A program made the translations under genes and the position numbers. Below are positions 6,198 to 6,552 of a DNA stretch of 6,552 nucleotides, one piece after another. This DNA comes from Fusibacter_D sp033549245 (GTDB taxonomy: Bacteria > Bacillota > Clostridia > Peptostreptococcales > Acidaminobacteraceae). The DNA lies in assembly GCA_033549245.1 (NCBI GenBank), contig JAWSUW010000173.1:1-6552 (forward strand). The letters are read 5' to 3'. Under the pieces are notes generated by a model. The model saw only the letters and a list, made by a program, of their open reading frames with translations, ran no database searches and was not told the DNA's origin. The first letter of the stretch is position 1; the number at the start of each line of letters is the position of its first letter.

Positions 6198-6273
6198 GCC
6201 GTCGTAGCTCAGCAGGTAGAGCAACGCCATGGTAAGGCGTAGGTCAAGAGTTCGAATCTCTCCGTCGGCTCCA
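6198..6273 (+). tRNA. tRNA-Thr (anticodon GGT), CCA encoded
   Basis: This 76-base cloverleaf has acceptor 6198-6204 with 6263-6269, a D stem GCTC/GAGC (6207-6210, 6219-6222), a perfect five-pair anticodon stem ACGCC/GGCGT (6224-6228, 6236-6240), loop ATGGTAA with anticodon GGT at 6231-6233, T loop TTCGAAT (6251-6257) and discriminator T6270 followed by encoded CCA. GGT decodes ACC and ACT threonine codons. Two helix positions do not pair: T5 with T68 in the acceptor stem, and A49 with C65 at the base of the T stem. The other conserved positions are present (T33, the GG of the D loop, TTC-A of the T loop). The gene has its own promoter and terminator and lies alone. Confidence 0.93.
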
Positions 6274-6284
6274 TTGTTTACAAT

Positions 6285-6312
6285 GCTTCTAGCGATTGCT
6301 AGGAGCTTTTTT
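6285..6312 (+). terminator. Intrinsic terminator of the tRNA gene
   Basis: GCTTCTAGC (6285-6293) pairs with GCTAGGAGC (6298-6306) over nine base pairs, including one G-U, around a GATT tetraloop. Six T residues (6307-6312) follow. It lies 11 bases after the encoded CCA, so the transcript holds only the tRNA. Confidence 0.92.
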
Positions 6313-6493
6313 ATTGCTTAAATACTCAATTTAACGAATAATTAATGAATTGGTTTTGCGTGCGGTATGTATAAATTAAATTATACAGTATTAAATGCAT
6401 AAGTAGTCTTAACAATTGCTTAACATTTGATTAATTGTCTATGGACATAATAGTTGTATATGATATGAAAAAAGCGGTTCTTTCCAAAGTTAG
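6313..6493. other. AT-rich intergenic region without a recognisable gene
   Basis: This stretch of about 180 bases is markedly AT-rich. The only reading frame noted is a ten-codon ATG-to-TGA frame at 6465-6497 without a ribosome binding site. It holds two imperfect palindromes: GTATAA/TTATAC around 6369-6386, and TGTCTATGGACA at 6436-6447. A weak promoter-like pair lies at TTGTCT (6435-6440) and TATGAT (6459-6464), 18 bases apart. It most likely serves as the upstream control region of the gene beginning beyond the right edge. Confidence 0.5.
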
Positions 6494-6522
6494 TTGAATT
6501 CCTATTTAAAATATGCTATAAT
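6494..6522 (+). promoter_or_regulatory. Strong sigma-A promoter for a gene beyond the window
   Basis: TTGAAT (6494-6499), a 17-base spacer and TATAAT (6517-6522) preceded by TGC form an extended -10 promoter. Transcription should begin near 6529. Confidence 0.85.
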
Positions 6523-6544
6523 AGTATTGGTATTAGCTAATTTG

Positions 6545-6550
6545 AAAGGA
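6545..6550 (+). promoter_or_regulatory. Ribosome binding site at the right edge
   Basis: AAAGGA lies about 16 bases after the predicted transcription start at the extreme right of the window. It implies a coding sequence starting within roughly ten bases beyond the end, with a very short untranslated leader. Confidence 0.55.
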
Positions 6551-6552
6551 TT

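Noticed and set aside
6369..6386. GTATAA/TTATAC inverted repeat as a terminator or operator
   Set aside because: The arms are six AT-dominated base pairs without a T-run or GC core, which is expected by chance in DNA this AT-rich.
6465..6497. Ten-codon frame starting MKKAVLS as a leader peptide
   Set aside because: It has no ribosome binding site and its end overlaps the -35 box of the next promoter, so it is not a leader in that transcript.
1..6552. CRISPR array, insertion sequence, integrase or attachment-site duplication
   Set aside because: No regularly spaced repeats, transposase or integrase motifs, or terminal inverted repeats were seen, and no second copy of the tRNA 3' end was noticed in the window.

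Overview
The window looks like chromosomal DNA from a low-to-moderate GC Gram-positive-type bacterium (Bacillota/Clostridia-like). The basis is strong purine-rich Shine-Dalgarno sites (one is AGGAGG), several sigma-A-type promoters with TATAAT -10 boxes and 17-base spacers, intrinsic terminators with T-runs, and an exported pullulanase held by a C-terminal membrane segment rather than an N-terminal lipobox. The genus cannot be fixed from the sequence.

Left part (19-2904): a complete secreted type I pullulanase (GH13) on the minus strand. It has its own extended -10 promoter and a 16-base near-perfect CG-centred palindrome just downstream of the predicted transcription start. This is the layout of a LacI/MalR-type maltodextrin operator. 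The 129-base gap to the next gene holds divergent, nearly abutting promoters.

Middle part (2905-4400): a compact three-gene plus-strand operon. Gene 1 is a small MotA/TolQ/ExbB-family proton-channel subunit. Gene 2 overlaps it by 8 bases and is an ExbD/TolR/MotB-like subunit with the transmembrane channel Asp (TPLIDV), a coiled-coil-like stretch and an extracytoplasmic domain. Gene 3 is a single-pass protein whose C-terminal half resembles an ExbD/TolR extracytoplasmic domain but whose membrane helix lacks the channel Asp. The operon ends at a perfect 12-bp bidirectional terminator shared with the convergent gene on the right. A one-B, two-D-like proton-motor module with no TonB, Pal or peptidoglycan-binding partner is the most unusual item here.

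Right part (4426-6552): a minus-strand gene for a large unrecognised membrane protein (N-terminal anchor, about 370-residue beta-rich extracytoplasmic region, about five C-terminal membrane helices). It is followed by a divergent tRNA-Thr(GGT) with a good promoter and its own terminator. An AT-rich intergenic region then ends with a strong promoter and the ribosome binding site of a gene beginning just beyond the window.

Functionally the window joins extracellular starch/glycogen debranching with an ion-driven membrane module of unknown output. Nothing in the sequence shows that the two cooperate beyond sharing an intergenic control region.
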